From: Ferrimonas sp. YFM
Lineage (GTDB): Bacteria; Pseudomonadota; Gammaproteobacteria; Enterobacterales; Shewanellaceae
DNA length: 64,000 nucleotides
NCBI RefSeq assembly: GCF_030296015.1
Contig: NZ_AP027368.1
Location: forward strand, 2,480,001 to 2,544,000
Reading direction: 5' to 3'
The notes below the pieces were generated by a model. It saw only the letters and a program-made list of their open reading frames with translations. It did no database searches and was not told where the DNA came from. The translations under genes were made by a program, and so were the position numbers. Within the stretch, counting starts at the first letter, position 1; the number at the start of each line of letters is the position of its first letter. Shown piece by piece: positions 55,227 through 63,269 of the stretch.

Positions 55227-55960
55227 GGCTCCATCCTCTTCAGGGTGTGCAGCGCCACCGCCGCCAACGCCAGGTTGAGTCCCGCCAGAATCCCCATGGA
55301 CAGCAGGTCGAGGCTTTGCCCCAGCAGGGCGTGGCGCAGCAGATCGGCGCTGTAGGTCAGGGGCGAGAGTGTCGCGACCCACTGAATCAGCAGTGGCATC
55401 TGCTCAACAGGAAAGAAGGTGCCGGAGAGGAACATCATTGGGGTGATGACAAAGGCGTTCATCGACGCCTGGTCCCTGTGGTTTTTCATCTTCAGTGCCA
55501 CGATAAAACCGATCTGGGCAAACGCTGCCAGGTGCAGCAGCAGAGAAAACCAGAATCCCAGGCCAAAACTCAGCTGAATGCCACACAGCACCGCATAGAC
55601 CATGATGATCGCCACCGGGATCATCCCCCGGGTAACGCCGTAGAGCATCTCCGCCACCAGCACCTGCCAGCGCTGAACCGGCGCCAACAGAAACTCCTCG
55701 AAAATCTTCAGATAGAAGCGGCTGATGTTGATCTCCGTGGCAATGTTGTAGCTCTGGTTCATGCTGGCCATGGCCAGCAATCCGGGCAGCAGGAAACTCA
55801 GGTAGTCGGTTCCCTGAACTACTGAGTCCTTGCCCACACCAAAGCCGAAGGCCATCAGGTAGAGGAAGGGGGGCACCGCCGCCGCCAGCACCACCCGGGG
55901 CAACTTGCGGGAGAGCACGCGTACCTCCCGATAATAGATTCCAACAATGCCATCAACCAT
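55223..55960 (-). CDS. ABC-2-type permease (exporter class)
   Basis: 245 residues with six spans. The PVQRWQVLVAEMLYGVTRGM segment and the closing LSPLTYSADLLRHALL match NodJ/DrrB-like ABC-2 permeases, which export lipids, glycans or drugs. Its companion ATPase overlaps the start by eight bases. The permease stands between chelatase and BtuCDF-like genes in one unit, so it may handle a metal-related substrate. This is inference. Confidence 0.88.
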   Translation of the reverse strand: MVDGIVGIYYREVRVLSRKLPRVVLAAAVPPFLYLMAFGFGVGKDSVVQGTDYLSFLLPGLLAMASMNQSYNIATEINISRFYLKIFEEFLLAPVQRWQVLVAEMLYGVTRGMIPVAIIMVYAVLCGIQLSFGLGFWFSLLLHLAAFAQIGFIVALKMKNHRDQASMNAFVITPMMFLSGTFFPVEQMPLLIQWVATLSPLTYSADLLRHALLGQSLDLLSMGILAGLNLALAAVALHTLKRMEP

Positions 55961-56822
55961 GGGTCACCAACCGAGTGCCCGTCATCTGTAAAAACGCATC
56001 CTCCAGGGTGGTGGGGCGCACGCTGCCGGACTCCTCTATCTCTCCCAGGCGGGACAAGGCCAGCTCGCGGCTGTCGAAGAACTCCACCCGGTTGCCCTCC
56101 CCCACACGCTCGAGGGCAAAGGGCCCCAAGGCCCGAGTCAGGCTGGTGACATCGCCGTCGGCGATGACCCTGCCCTTATCGATAAACAGCACCCGGGAAG
56201 CCAGTCGCTCCGCCTCCTCCAGGTAGTGGGTTGTCAGCAAAATTGTGCACTCCTGATCCCGGTTGATGCGGCTGAGAAACTGCCACATGCTGCGGCGACT
56301 GTGGGGATCCAGTCCCACACTGGGCTCATCCAGAAACAGGATTTTCGGCTTGTGCATCAGGGCACGGGCGATCACCAGCCGCCGCTTCATCCCGCCGGAG
56401 AGCTTGTCGGCGGTCACCTCTCTTTGCTCCATCAGTTCGGCAAAGGCCAGGCTGCGATCGACGGCGGATTTCAACTGCTGGCCCCGCATGCCATACAGCA
56501 GCCCATGCACCTTAAGGTTCTCGGCGCAGCTAAGCTCGCGGTCCAGGTTGTTGTGCTGAGGCACCACCCCAATCAGGCGCTTCAGAGCCAGTCGATCGCT
56601 GCTGTAGGGCTCCCCCATGTAGCGAATCTCGCCACAGTCCGGTTGCAACAACCCGGTGAGCATCTTAATCAGCGTGGTCTTTCCCGCACCGTTGGGGCCC
56701 AACAGAGCACAAAACTCGCCAGAAACGAGTGAGAAGCTGACATCGTTCACGGCCCTGCGCTTACCAAAGGTGCGCGTCAGTTGGGCCCCCTCCAGCACCG
56801 GGCTGGGTTCAAAGGTCATCAT
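55953..56822 (-). CDS. ABC-2-type transporter ATPase
   Basis: 289 residues. Walker A GPNGAGKTTLI, signature LSGGMKRRLVIARAL, Walker B ILFLDEPSVGLDPHSRR and H-loop LTTHYLEEAERL are of the DrrA/NodI (CcmA-like) class. It drives the adjacent ABC-2 permease. It is second in the operon behind cbiK, from which it is separated by a strong hairpin. Confidence 0.92.
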   Translation of the reverse strand: MMTFEPSPVLEGAQLTRTFGKRRAVNDVSFSLVSGEFCALLGPNGAGKTTLIKMLTGLLQPDCGEIRYMGEPYSSDRLALKRLIGVVPQHNNLDRELSCAENLKVHGLLYGMRGQQLKSAVDRSLAFAELMEQREVTADKLSGGMKRRLVIARALMHKPKILFLDEPSVGLDPHSRRSMWQFLSRINRDQECTILLTTHYLEEAERLASRVLFIDKGRVIADGDVTSLTRALGPFALERVGEGNRVEFFDSRELALSRLGEIEESGSVRPTTLEDAFLQMTGTRLVTHG

Positions 56823-56835
56823 GGCTCTCCAAAAT

Positions 56836-56858
56836 GCCGGGCTGACCCTCAGCCCGGC
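56836..56858 (-). promoter_or_regulatory. Intercistronic hairpin between cbiK and the ABC-2 genes
   Basis: GCCGGGCTGA and TCAGCCCGGC are perfect 10-bp arms around a 3-base loop. There is no T tract, so it more likely tunes mRNA decay or partial termination than ends the transcript. Confidence 0.65.
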
Positions 56859-56865
56859 GAAGGGA

Positions 56866-57837
56866 TCAGTTCAATACAATGCCCGCTGCATCTGCAGCGT
56901 CGGCCAGGTGTGTCAGGTAGCGCTGGCGCACTTGTGGGGTTTCGCCCAGCCCCTTGAGCACCGGCGTCACCTCGATGCCCGCGCCCAGGAGCTGAACCTT
57001 CCATGAGTCCTCTTCGTCGCCGGCCATGTCATTGGTGGCGTGGTCTCCTGCCACCACCATCATCGGCTTGAGCACCACCTTGGTGACGCCATCCTCGCTC
57101 AAGCGGGACTTGAGGCGGTCGAAATCGGGGTGTCCCTCCACCAGGCCCACATAAGTGCTGACCTGGGGATACTGCTGGTTCATCAGCTCCTCAAGTTCGT
57201 AGTAGAGACCGGTGGACAGGTGGTCATTGCCGTGGCCCATGTAGACCAGTGCCGCGCCCTGCTCTTTCGCCATCGCCACGTCTGCCGAGAGCGACTCGGC
57301 CAACTTGGCCAGATCCTCCCGATATTCGAATGCCGGACCCCAGCTGCCCATCAAGGGACGGCCTACGGCGATCCTGTTGAACGGCTTCCATCTGGCCTTA
57401 ACGGTGTCGATGCCGGCCAGGGCATCGGTGTAGGCCAACAGGTCGGTGAACTCCTCCCCATGGGTCAGCAGGGTGGTCTGTACCACAATGTCGCGATAGC
57501 CCTGGTCCTGTAGGTCCGCCAGGGTGCCCAGTACGTTCTTCACCGAATAGAGGGATTCCGGGACCTCAGGGTGAGCCGCCCGGTACTGGGCATCATCACG
57601 GCGGGCCTGCCAGCGCTTACGAATGATGTTGGAGGTAAAGGCAAAATGCACCGGAGTGTCCGGGTAAGCCGCCTGCACATCCTGCTGAATCTGCAGAAGT
57701 GAACTGAGCGCGGAATCATAGGTGGTGCCGAAAGCCGCCAGGACAATGGCGCTGGAGTGATCCGATTCATTGAGAGGCGCCGCAGAGAGGTTGGCGCTAA
57801 GAAGAGCAGCGGCGGCCGCAATCTTAAGGGGTTTCAT
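56866..57837 (-). CDS. cbiK: Exported sirohydrochlorin cobaltochelatase-like protein, CbiK-type
   Basis: 323 residues with a signal peptide (MKPLKIAAAAALLSANLSAA); ordinary CbiK is ~265 residues and cytoplasmic. The chelatase fold is clear: AIVLAAFGTTYDSALSSLL, VVQTTLLTHGEEF (first metal His), VYMGHGNDHLSTGLYYELEE and VVLKPMMVVAGDHATNDMAG (second His). CbiK inserts cobalt into sirohydrochlorin. Exported relatives exist in Desulfovibrio (CbiKP). ATG 57837 has AAAGGA ten bases upstream. First gene behind riboswitch 2, followed by two transporters, so it may act in the periplasm on metal or tetrapyrrole traffic. Confidence 0.88.
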   Translation of the reverse strand: MKPLKIAAAAALLSANLSAAPLNESDHSSAIVLAAFGTTYDSALSSLLQIQQDVQAAYPDTPVHFAFTSNIIRKRWQARRDDAQYRAAHPEVPESLYSVKNVLGTLADLQDQGYRDIVVQTTLLTHGEEFTDLLAYTDALAGIDTVKARWKPFNRIAVGRPLMGSWGPAFEYREDLAKLAESLSADVAMAKEQGAALVYMGHGNDHLSTGLYYELEELMNQQYPQVSTYVGLVEGHPDFDRLKSRLSEDGVTKVVLKPMMVVAGDHATNDMAGDEEDSWKVQLLGAGIEVTPVLKGLGETPQVRQRYLTHLADAADAAGIVLN

Positions 57838-57919
57838 GGAGGTGAATTTCCTTTCGTGCCCAAGGGCACTGTGGACGGCCAATGTCCTGAACTGTTGCTG
57901 GCGCCAGAGACTGGCTGCT

Positions 57920-57940
57920 CCAGGGGTAGGCCCGCCCCGG
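57920..57940 (-). promoter_or_regulatory. Hairpin downstream of riboswitch 2 with conserved loop
   Basis: The RNA reads CCGGGG-CGGGCCTAC-CCCTGG. Arms differ from those after riboswitch 1, but the loop is the same, as expected of a kissing loop. It lies 83 bases before the cbiK start. Confidence 0.6.
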
Positions 57941-57952
57941 GATCCAGCACGA

Positions 57953-58134
57953 CAGCAAGGGCAGGTCTCCTGGCTTACGACTCGCGCTCCGCTGCCCTTC
58001 CCGGCCTGGGCCAGTGGCGTTTCAGCGGTGCGTTACCTGTTGGTAGGGCCGATTACAGTTGCGGGTACAGCCCGGATCTCTCATCCGGTTCCCTTCGCGG
58101 CCAGTTGGCAGCGGCACGTATGGCTCCCTTGCTG
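57953..58134 (-). ncRNA. Cobalamin riboswitch 2, upstream of cbiK
   Basis: Read on the minus strand: P1 pairs CAGCAAGGG with CCCTTGCTG (9 bp); GGGAACCGGAT, CTGTACCCGCAACTGTAAT and a full B12 box AAGCCAGGAGACCTGCC follow in canonical order. It is longer than riboswitch 1 and closer to consensus. It should control cbiK and the transporter genes behind it. Confidence 0.95.
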
Positions 58135-58139
58135 GGGCC

Positions 58140-58190
58140 ATTGTAGAAACTGGCTTTGAGGGAAACACTGTGGAAAGTTGAAGTGATTTT
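58140..58190 (-). promoter_or_regulatory. Promoter of the cbiK operon with the shared 29-bp element
   Basis: A good -10, TACAAT (minus strand, 58140-58145), lies 16 bases after the 29-base element (58162-58190). Sequence and spacing repeat those of the cbiD promoter, while the 16 bases between differ. Confidence 0.65.
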
Positions 58191-58318
58191 GGCGAGTACT
58201 TCAGGGCGTGATCCAGGTCCGCTTCGGTTTTTGCCGCTCCTCCTTGCCGCGGATCCGGACACTATCTAGAGTTAAATGTGACCTTCCATCTGCCCCGATT
58301 GCGGGGGGAGGAAACACC

Positions 58319-58729
58319 ATGACCATCATCCGCACCAGTCTGCTCATGCTGCTGCTTCCCATGGCAGCCCTAGCCCAGCCAACCAAGGTTGTCTTCCATA
58401 TCGATGATCCCACCCAGGGACGCTTCGCCCTCTACATGGCCCAGGATCATCTTCGCCTCAATCCGGAGATGAAGATCACTCTGGTCGCCTATGCCGGCGG
58501 CGTAGACTTCCTGCTCAAGGGGGAAGCGGACAGGGATGACAAGGCTTACGCTCCCAGAGTGGAGGCTCTGATGGAGAAAGGGGTGCAGTTCCGTTTCTGC
58601 GCCTCCACGTTGCGATTCAGGGAACTCAGCAAAGACCAGGTATTGGCCGGTGTTGAGTTTGTCCCTTCGGGCACATTGGAGATAATCCGGCTGCAATCGG
58701 AAGAGGGCTACGTTTATATCAAGCCCTAG
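58319..58729 (+). CDS. Exported DsrE-like protein
   Basis: 136 residues with a signal peptide (MTIIRTSLLMLLLPMAALA). TKVVFHIDDPTQGRFALYMA and ITLVAYAGGVDFLLKG followed by LMEKGVQFRFCASTLR fit the DsrE/DsrF fold; the single Cys in FCAST is where family members carry their reactive Cys. Periplasmic members have no proven role. The GGGAGG site is eight bases before the ATG. Divergent from the cbiK operon. Confidence 0.8.
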   Translation: MTIIRTSLLMLLLPMAALAQPTKVVFHIDDPTQGRFALYMAQDHLRLNPEMKITLVAYAGGVDFLLKGEADRDDKAYAPRVEALMEKGVQFRFCASTLRFRELSKDQVLAGVEFVPSGTLEIIRLQSEEGYVYIKP

Positions 58730-58736
58730 ATAGGAA

Positions 58737-58757
58737 AGGGGAGCTCAATGCTCCCCT
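58737..58757 (+). terminator. Terminator-like hairpin after the DsrE-like gene
   Basis: AGGGGAGC and GCTCCCCT pair around TCAAT, eight bases past the stop. The T tract is weak (GGTTTCC), so its strength is uncertain. Confidence 0.55.
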
Positions 58758-58765
58758 GGTTTCCA

Positions 58766-59197
58766 CTACAGACAGATCAGCGCGTGCTGACGGATCGCCT
58801 TTTCAAGATCCGGGAAATCGTTGATCTGCTCTGACACCACAAACAGCGGCTGCTGCCTGGCGTCCTCCACCACCATCACCTGAGAGGTGCGGTCGTAGTA
58901 GGCGTCATCCACCTCCTGCCACAGGTGACGGATGAAGTTGCCGTCGGCACTGGTGAGGGTGAAGCCTACCGGGTCCACCTGAATCTCGGTATTGAGGTAG
59001 GGGATGAGTCGCAAGATCTGATAAGTCATGCGAAAACAGCACAGCCCCAGGGCGGCACAAAACAGAATCAGCGACCAGTGGGGGGTGTCCACCCAGGTCG
59101 GAAACATCAGCGTGAGAATGCCGGCGATGGCCACCAGCGGCAGTTCGATGTGAACCCGTTGTTTTACCTCATCGGGGTGAGTAAATACATGAGTCAT
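58766..59197 (-). CDS. Small membrane protein, unknown
   Basis: 143 residues. Two spans (LPLVAIAGILTLMFPTWV and WSLILFCAALGLCCFRMTYQ) are followed by a soluble domain of about 80 residues (QVDPVGFTLTSADGNFIRHL). The plan recalls small YcxB-like or PH-like membrane proteins, but I cannot assign a family. Convergent with the DsrE-like gene. Confidence 0.6.
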   Translation of the reverse strand: MTHVFTHPDEVKQRVHIELPLVAIAGILTLMFPTWVDTPHWSLILFCAALGLCCFRMTYQILRLIPYLNTEIQVDPVGFTLTSADGNFIRHLWQEVDDAYYDRTSQVMVVEDARQQPLFVVSEQINDFPDLEKAIRQHALICL

Positions 59198-59584
59198 AGT
59201 TCCGCTTCCCTAACTGAGGCGCCATGGCTGCCGCCTTTCCTACTCCCTAAGCCTATAACATGGCCCCATTTCGGTCACTTTTCCACCAAATATCACCCCC
59301 TTATACAAATACAGTATGAATTTAGATCGCCGAACTATTGCCTGATGCCGCATAACTGGCCTGTATTTGTTCAGTCAACGGCCGGGAGAGTGGAGGTATT
59401 TACCCCTTAAGTAATAGGCACTTGGTGAACCAGTTCACACTTTGCCCTAGCCCTTAAGACAGCTCTTGAGCATTCCCGAGTATTTCACTAAAGTATAACT
59501 GTCATTTTGAATGCATCTTTAGAGTTTGAGTTAGGCCTTCTCTTAACAGTGCCCAAAGTGACACCCAATTTTGCAGGTGACCCT
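59198..59584. promoter_or_regulatory. nnrS upstream region with an NsrR-like box
   Basis: No gene seen in these 387 bp. At 59497-59519 the sequence AACTGTCATTTTGAATGCATCTT matches the NsrR-type dyad AAGATGCATTT-AAATGCATCTT in about 17 of 23 positions, the right half perfectly. A -10-like TATAAC at 59494-59499 overlaps it, as expected for repression relieved by nitric oxide. Confidence 0.6.
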
Positions 59585-60799
59585 ATGCTCAATATCGATG
59601 ATCCCAACTTCAAAGATCCGACCCCGGCGCTGTTCCGGCTCGGCTTCCGTCCCATGTTCCTCGCCGGCGCCGCCGCTGCCGCGTTGCTGATCCCCTTGTG
59701 GTTGCTGGTCTGGTACCTGCCAGGGCAATCGCCGATTCTGAGCCCTAGCTTCTTTACCCCGGTGATCCCCATCTGGTGGCACCCTCATGAGATGCTGTTC
59801 GGGTTCGCCATGGCCATCGTCGCCGGGTTCCTGCTGACCGCCACCCAGAACTGGACCAATCAGCCTGGCCTCAAGGGTTGGCCCCTGGCCCTGGTGTTCT
59901 TGCTGTGGCTAGTGGCACGGGTCAGCCTGATGCTGCCTACCGCCATTCCCCTGTGGTTGCCCGCCGTGGCCGACGCCGGCTTCCTGCTGATCACCGCCGC
60001 CAAGATTGGCCACTCCATCATCAAGGTCCATCAGTGGCGCAACCTGGGTTTCCCTCTGCTGCTGCTGTTGGCCACCGGTGCCAACCTCTACAGCTACTAC
60101 GCCCTCTACCAGAGAGACATGGTGCTCTCCACCACCCTGTGGCAGGCGATGATCTGGTGGATGGCACTGATGATCACCTTCGTGGGCGGTCGGGTGGTGC
60201 CGTTTTTCACCGCCATCCGCATCAAGAGGGGCAAACCCTCTCCCCTGCCCTATCTGGACTGGCCTCTGTTTATCGCCCTGGCGGTGCTGGCCGTCAACTC
60301 GGTCACCCATACCCTGAGCGGCGTGGCCCTGCAGGCTCTGCTGGTGGCCGCAGGTGCTCTGCAACTGGTACGTCAGGCCCGTTGGTTCCCCCACAAAACC
60401 CTGAAAGAGCCCATGTTGTGGTCGCTGCACCTGAGCTACCTGTGCATCGCCCTGGCCCTGCTGGGGATGGCCCTGTTCCTGGATAACCCCCATGTGGAGC
60501 GTCAAATGCTGCATCTGGTGGGGGTGGGCGCCATCGGCGGCATGTGTCTGTCGATGATCTCGCGGGTCTCCCTGGGTCATACCGGCCGCAACATCTATGA
60601 AGGCCCGGCCATGGCACCTGGATTTATGATGATCCTGGCCGCGGCCCTGATTCGCGCCTTTGGTCCCATCCTCTGGCCGGAGAACACCGTCGTCTGGCAC
60701 TGGCTGGCCGCCAGCCTGTGGACCGCCGCTTTCGGCTTGTTCCTGTGGCACTATACCGGCATGCTGAGCAAGCCCAGGCTGGACGGACGCCCCGGATAA
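59585..60799 (+). CDS. nnrS: NnrS-family heme/copper membrane protein
   Basis: 404 residues with about 12 spans. PALFRLGFRPMFLAGAAAAA, IPIWWHPHEMLFGFAMAIVA and HTGRNIYEGPAM are family hallmarks, with several conserved His that bind heme and copper. NnrS is linked to defence against nitric oxide. ATG 59585 follows AGGTGA; an in-frame ATG at 59507 lies inside the proposed NsrR box and is unlikely. nrfA follows 74 bp later, so the pair links nitric oxide tolerance to nitrite reduction. Confidence 0.93.
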   Translation: MLNIDDPNFKDPTPALFRLGFRPMFLAGAAAAALLIPLWLLVWYLPGQSPILSPSFFTPVIPIWWHPHEMLFGFAMAIVAGFLLTATQNWTNQPGLKGWPLALVFLLWLVARVSLMLPTAIPLWLPAVADAGFLLITAAKIGHSIIKVHQWRNLGFPLLLLLATGANLYSYYALYQRDMVLSTTLWQAMIWWMALMITFVGGRVVPFFTAIRIKRGKPSPLPYLDWPLFIALAVLAVNSVTHTLSGVALQALLVAAGALQLVRQARWFPHKTLKEPMLWSLHLSYLCIALALLGMALFLDNPHVERQMLHLVGVGAIGGMCLSMISRVSLGHTGRNIYEGPAMAPGFMMILAAALIRAFGPILWPENTVVWHWLAASLWTAAFGLFLWHYTGMLSKPRLDGRPG

Positions 60800-60806
60800 G
60801 CGAAGT

Positions 60807-60829
60807 GGGTGCAGGCGAGGCCTGCACCC
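60807..60829 (+). promoter_or_regulatory. Hairpin between nnrS and nrfA
   Basis: GGGTGCAGG and CCTGCACCC pair perfectly (9 bp) around CGAGG. There is no T tract, so transcription may read through, with the hairpin tuning nrfA mRNA level. Confidence 0.55.
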
Positions 60830-60873
60830 TCGACTAAATTTACAGATAATCAGAAGAAGATAACGAGAACCCC

Positions 60874-62229
60874 ATGCGCATCATCACTCCCCTGCTGCTG
60901 TCGGCCCTGAGCTTTAGCCTGCACGCCGCCGACGCCGTCCCCAATAGCTTCTGGAAGGAGCGCGCTCCCCTGGAGTACCAGTCCTGGCAGACCACGGAAA
61001 GCCAGGGCGAGCGTGAGGATATGCTGGCTCAGCGCCCCCAACTGGTGGTGCTCTGGGCAGGCAGTGCCTACGCAAAAGAGTTTCACAGCCCCAGGGGGCA
61101 TCGCTTCGCCATCTCAGACGTGGCACAAACCCTGAGAACCGGGGTAGCGCCTGCACAGGGCCAGAAGGGGATGTCCGCCAGTTGCTGGACCTGCAAAGGG
61201 CCGGATGTACCCAGGATGATGGCCAAGCTGGGTGAAGAGGGGTTCTCTGGCAAGAACTTCACCGACCTGGGCACCGAGATGGGCAACACCGTCGGCTGCA
61301 GCGATTGCCATGAAACCGATTCCACCAAGCTGACCCTGAGCCGCCCCCATGCCCAGAAGGCGATGGCCAAGGTCAGCCTGCCCTTCAACGAACAGAACGC
61401 CGCCATGCAGGGTGCCCAGACCTGTGGCCAATGTCATGTCACCTACTACTTCCAGCCTGAAGCCAACAACAAGGTCAACATTCCCTGGATCTTCGGCAGC
61501 ACCGCCGATGACATTGAGCGCTACTACGACACACGTCGTTTCTATGAGTGGTCCCACCCCATCTCCCGCACCCCGATGCTCAAGGCTAGGCACCCGGAGT
61601 TTGAGCACTGGAGCCGAAGCCACCACGCCAAGGAGGGAGCCACCTGCATCACCTGCCACATGCCTCAGGAGCAGGGTGAAAACGGCAAGAGCTTCAGTGA
61701 GCACCGGGTAGGCAACGCCCTGGATCGTTTCGATCAGGCCTGTGCCGGCTGCCACGACAGCAAGGCCGGCGTAGAGGCGGCCCTGAGGGTGAACAAAGAG
61801 AAGATCGACACGCTGCGGACCGAAGTGGAGATGCTGCTGGTCAAGGCCCACTACGAGGCCAAGGCGGCCTGGGATGCCGGCGCCGAATGGTACTTTATGG
61901 ATGAGCCGCTGATGAGCATCCGTCACAGCCAGTGGCGTTGGGACTTTGCCGTCTCCTCCCACGGACTGTATGCCCATAATCCTAAAGAGGGGGTGGAGCT
62001 TCTGACCACCGCCCTGTCTCAGGCGAAACAGGCCCGGGCTCAACTGGGTGAGATCCTGCTTCGCCTCAAGGTGGAGAAGGTGAGCTACCCGGATCTCTCC
62101 AGCAAAGAGGCGGTCCAGGCTGCGGTGGGGCTCGACATGGAGAAACTCACCGCCGAGAAGAAGGCCTACATCGACTCAGAGATCAAGAAGCACTGGCCAG
62201 AAGCGGCCAGCCGATTGCCTCACGAGTAA
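60874..62229 (+). CDS. nrfA: Periplasmic cytochrome c nitrite reductase NrfA
   Basis: 451 residues with a signal peptide (ITPLLLSALSFSLHAADA). The five heme sites are all present: the active-site CWTCK (CxxCK, Lys as axial ligand), then CSDCH, CGQCH, CITCH and CAGCH. This is the pentaheme enzyme that reduces nitrite to ammonium with six electrons. The CxxCK site usually needs dedicated maturation (NrfEFG-type in E. coli), which is not seen here. It ends ten bases inside the convergent cobD gene. Confidence 0.96.
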   Translation: MRIITPLLLSALSFSLHAADAVPNSFWKERAPLEYQSWQTTESQGEREDMLAQRPQLVVLWAGSAYAKEFHSPRGHRFAISDVAQTLRTGVAPAQGQKGMSASCWTCKGPDVPRMMAKLGEEGFSGKNFTDLGTEMGNTVGCSDCHETDSTKLTLSRPHAQKAMAKVSLPFNEQNAAMQGAQTCGQCHVTYYFQPEANNKVNIPWIFGSTADDIERYYDTRRFYEWSHPISRTPMLKARHPEFEHWSRSHHAKEGATCITCHMPQEQGENGKSFSEHRVGNALDRFDQACAGCHDSKAGVEAALRVNKEKIDTLRTEVEMLLVKAHYEAKAAWDAGAEWYFMDEPLMSIRHSQWRWDFAVSSHGLYAHNPKEGVELLTTALSQAKQARAQLGEILLRLKVEKVSYPDLSSKEAVQAAVGLDMEKLTAEKKAYIDSEIKKHWPEAASRLPHE

Positions 62230-63269
62230 GTGATCAGCAGTGGCAGCGCCTCGGCCAGGCGTTGCCACTGACTCTCATCCAGGGGCAGACCAAATCTCAG
62301 CCCATCCCCCTCATCGGTCAGCCGCACCAAGATCCCTTCACCACACAACTGTTTGTGCCAAATCGCCGCCCTGGGGTGATAGAGGGTCTGAAACAATCCG
62401 GTACCACAGAGTCTGCCCCCCAGGGGTTTGAGCTGTTGGTGCAAGCGATTTGAGGCCGACGTCAGCCGCTCAGCTTGCCGCGCCTGCCACTCCTTGTCTT
62501 CCAGCGCTCGGCGACAGGCGATACGACTGGGTCCCGCCAGGGTCCAGGGCCCCAGCTCATCGGTCAGCTGTGCCAACAGCCAGGGTTCAGCCAGGACAAA
62601 GCCGGCGCGGATTCCTGCCAGACCGAAGAACTTACCGATGGAACGCAGCACCACCAGACCAGGCTGAGGGCACAAGGGTGACAGGCTCTCGGCCGGTTCC
62701 ACATCGGCGAACGCCTCATCCACCAGCAGCAGGCCATGACGGCACAGCAGCTGTTGGTGCCAGGCCAATAATGACCCCTTTTCCTGAACCTCTGCGGTAG
62801 GGTTATTGGGGTTGATCACCACCAAGGCAGCGATCTCCGGGGCCAGGACTTCGCCCGGGTGACCCTCATAATGAACCACCTGCCAACCGGCGCGCTGCCA
62901 GGCTTTCTGGTGCTCCTTGTACCCGACCCTGGGTAAAAGAACTTTGAGGCCGGATTGCCAACGCCCCTGGCTCTCCATGCGCCCACGCCAAAGCTTGGGT
63001 ATGGCCTGGATTGCCGCCTGAGAACCGGCCACCGGCAACAGCGATGGGCAGCCATAATAGCTACGGGCGGCCGCTTCCAGGCCATCTTCACACTCGGGCA
63101 GCCGGTTCCAGCTCGCCACCGGCATCTCGCCGACCGGATAGGTCCAGGGACTGACGCCGGTGGAAAGATCCAGCCACTTCTCGAAGGGGATGCCATACTC
63201 TTCGGCGGCCTGACGTAGCCGACCACCATGGTGCAGGGCCGAGGGCGTTATCGATCTCAGCTCAGTCAT
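62220..63269 (-). CDS. cobD: Threonine-phosphate decarboxylase CobD (class I/II aminotransferase fold)
   Basis: 349 residues. SALHHGGRLRQAAEEYGIP at the N-terminus, WLDLSTGVSPWTYPV, VVINPNNPTAE and RSIGKFFGLAGIRAGF, whose Lys binds PLP, identify CobD (also called CobC in aerobic producers). It makes aminopropanol phosphate, the linker of cobalamin. ATG 63269 follows GGAGG and overlaps the cbiB stop by one base (TGATG). Confidence 0.93.
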   Translation of the reverse strand: MTELRSITPSALHHGGRLRQAAEEYGIPFEKWLDLSTGVSPWTYPVGEMPVASWNRLPECEDGLEAAARSYYGCPSLLPVAGSQAAIQAIPKLWRGRMESQGRWQSGLKVLLPRVGYKEHQKAWQRAGWQVVHYEGHPGEVLAPEIAALVVINPNNPTAEVQEKGSLLAWHQQLLCRHGLLLVDEAFADVEPAESLSPLCPQPGLVVLRSIGKFFGLAGIRAGFVLAEPWLLAQLTDELGPWTLAGPSRIACRRALEDKEWQARQAERLTSASNRLHQQLKPLGGRLCGTGLFQTLYHPRAAIWHKQLCGEGILVRLTDEGDGLRFGLPLDESQWQRLAEALPLLITYS

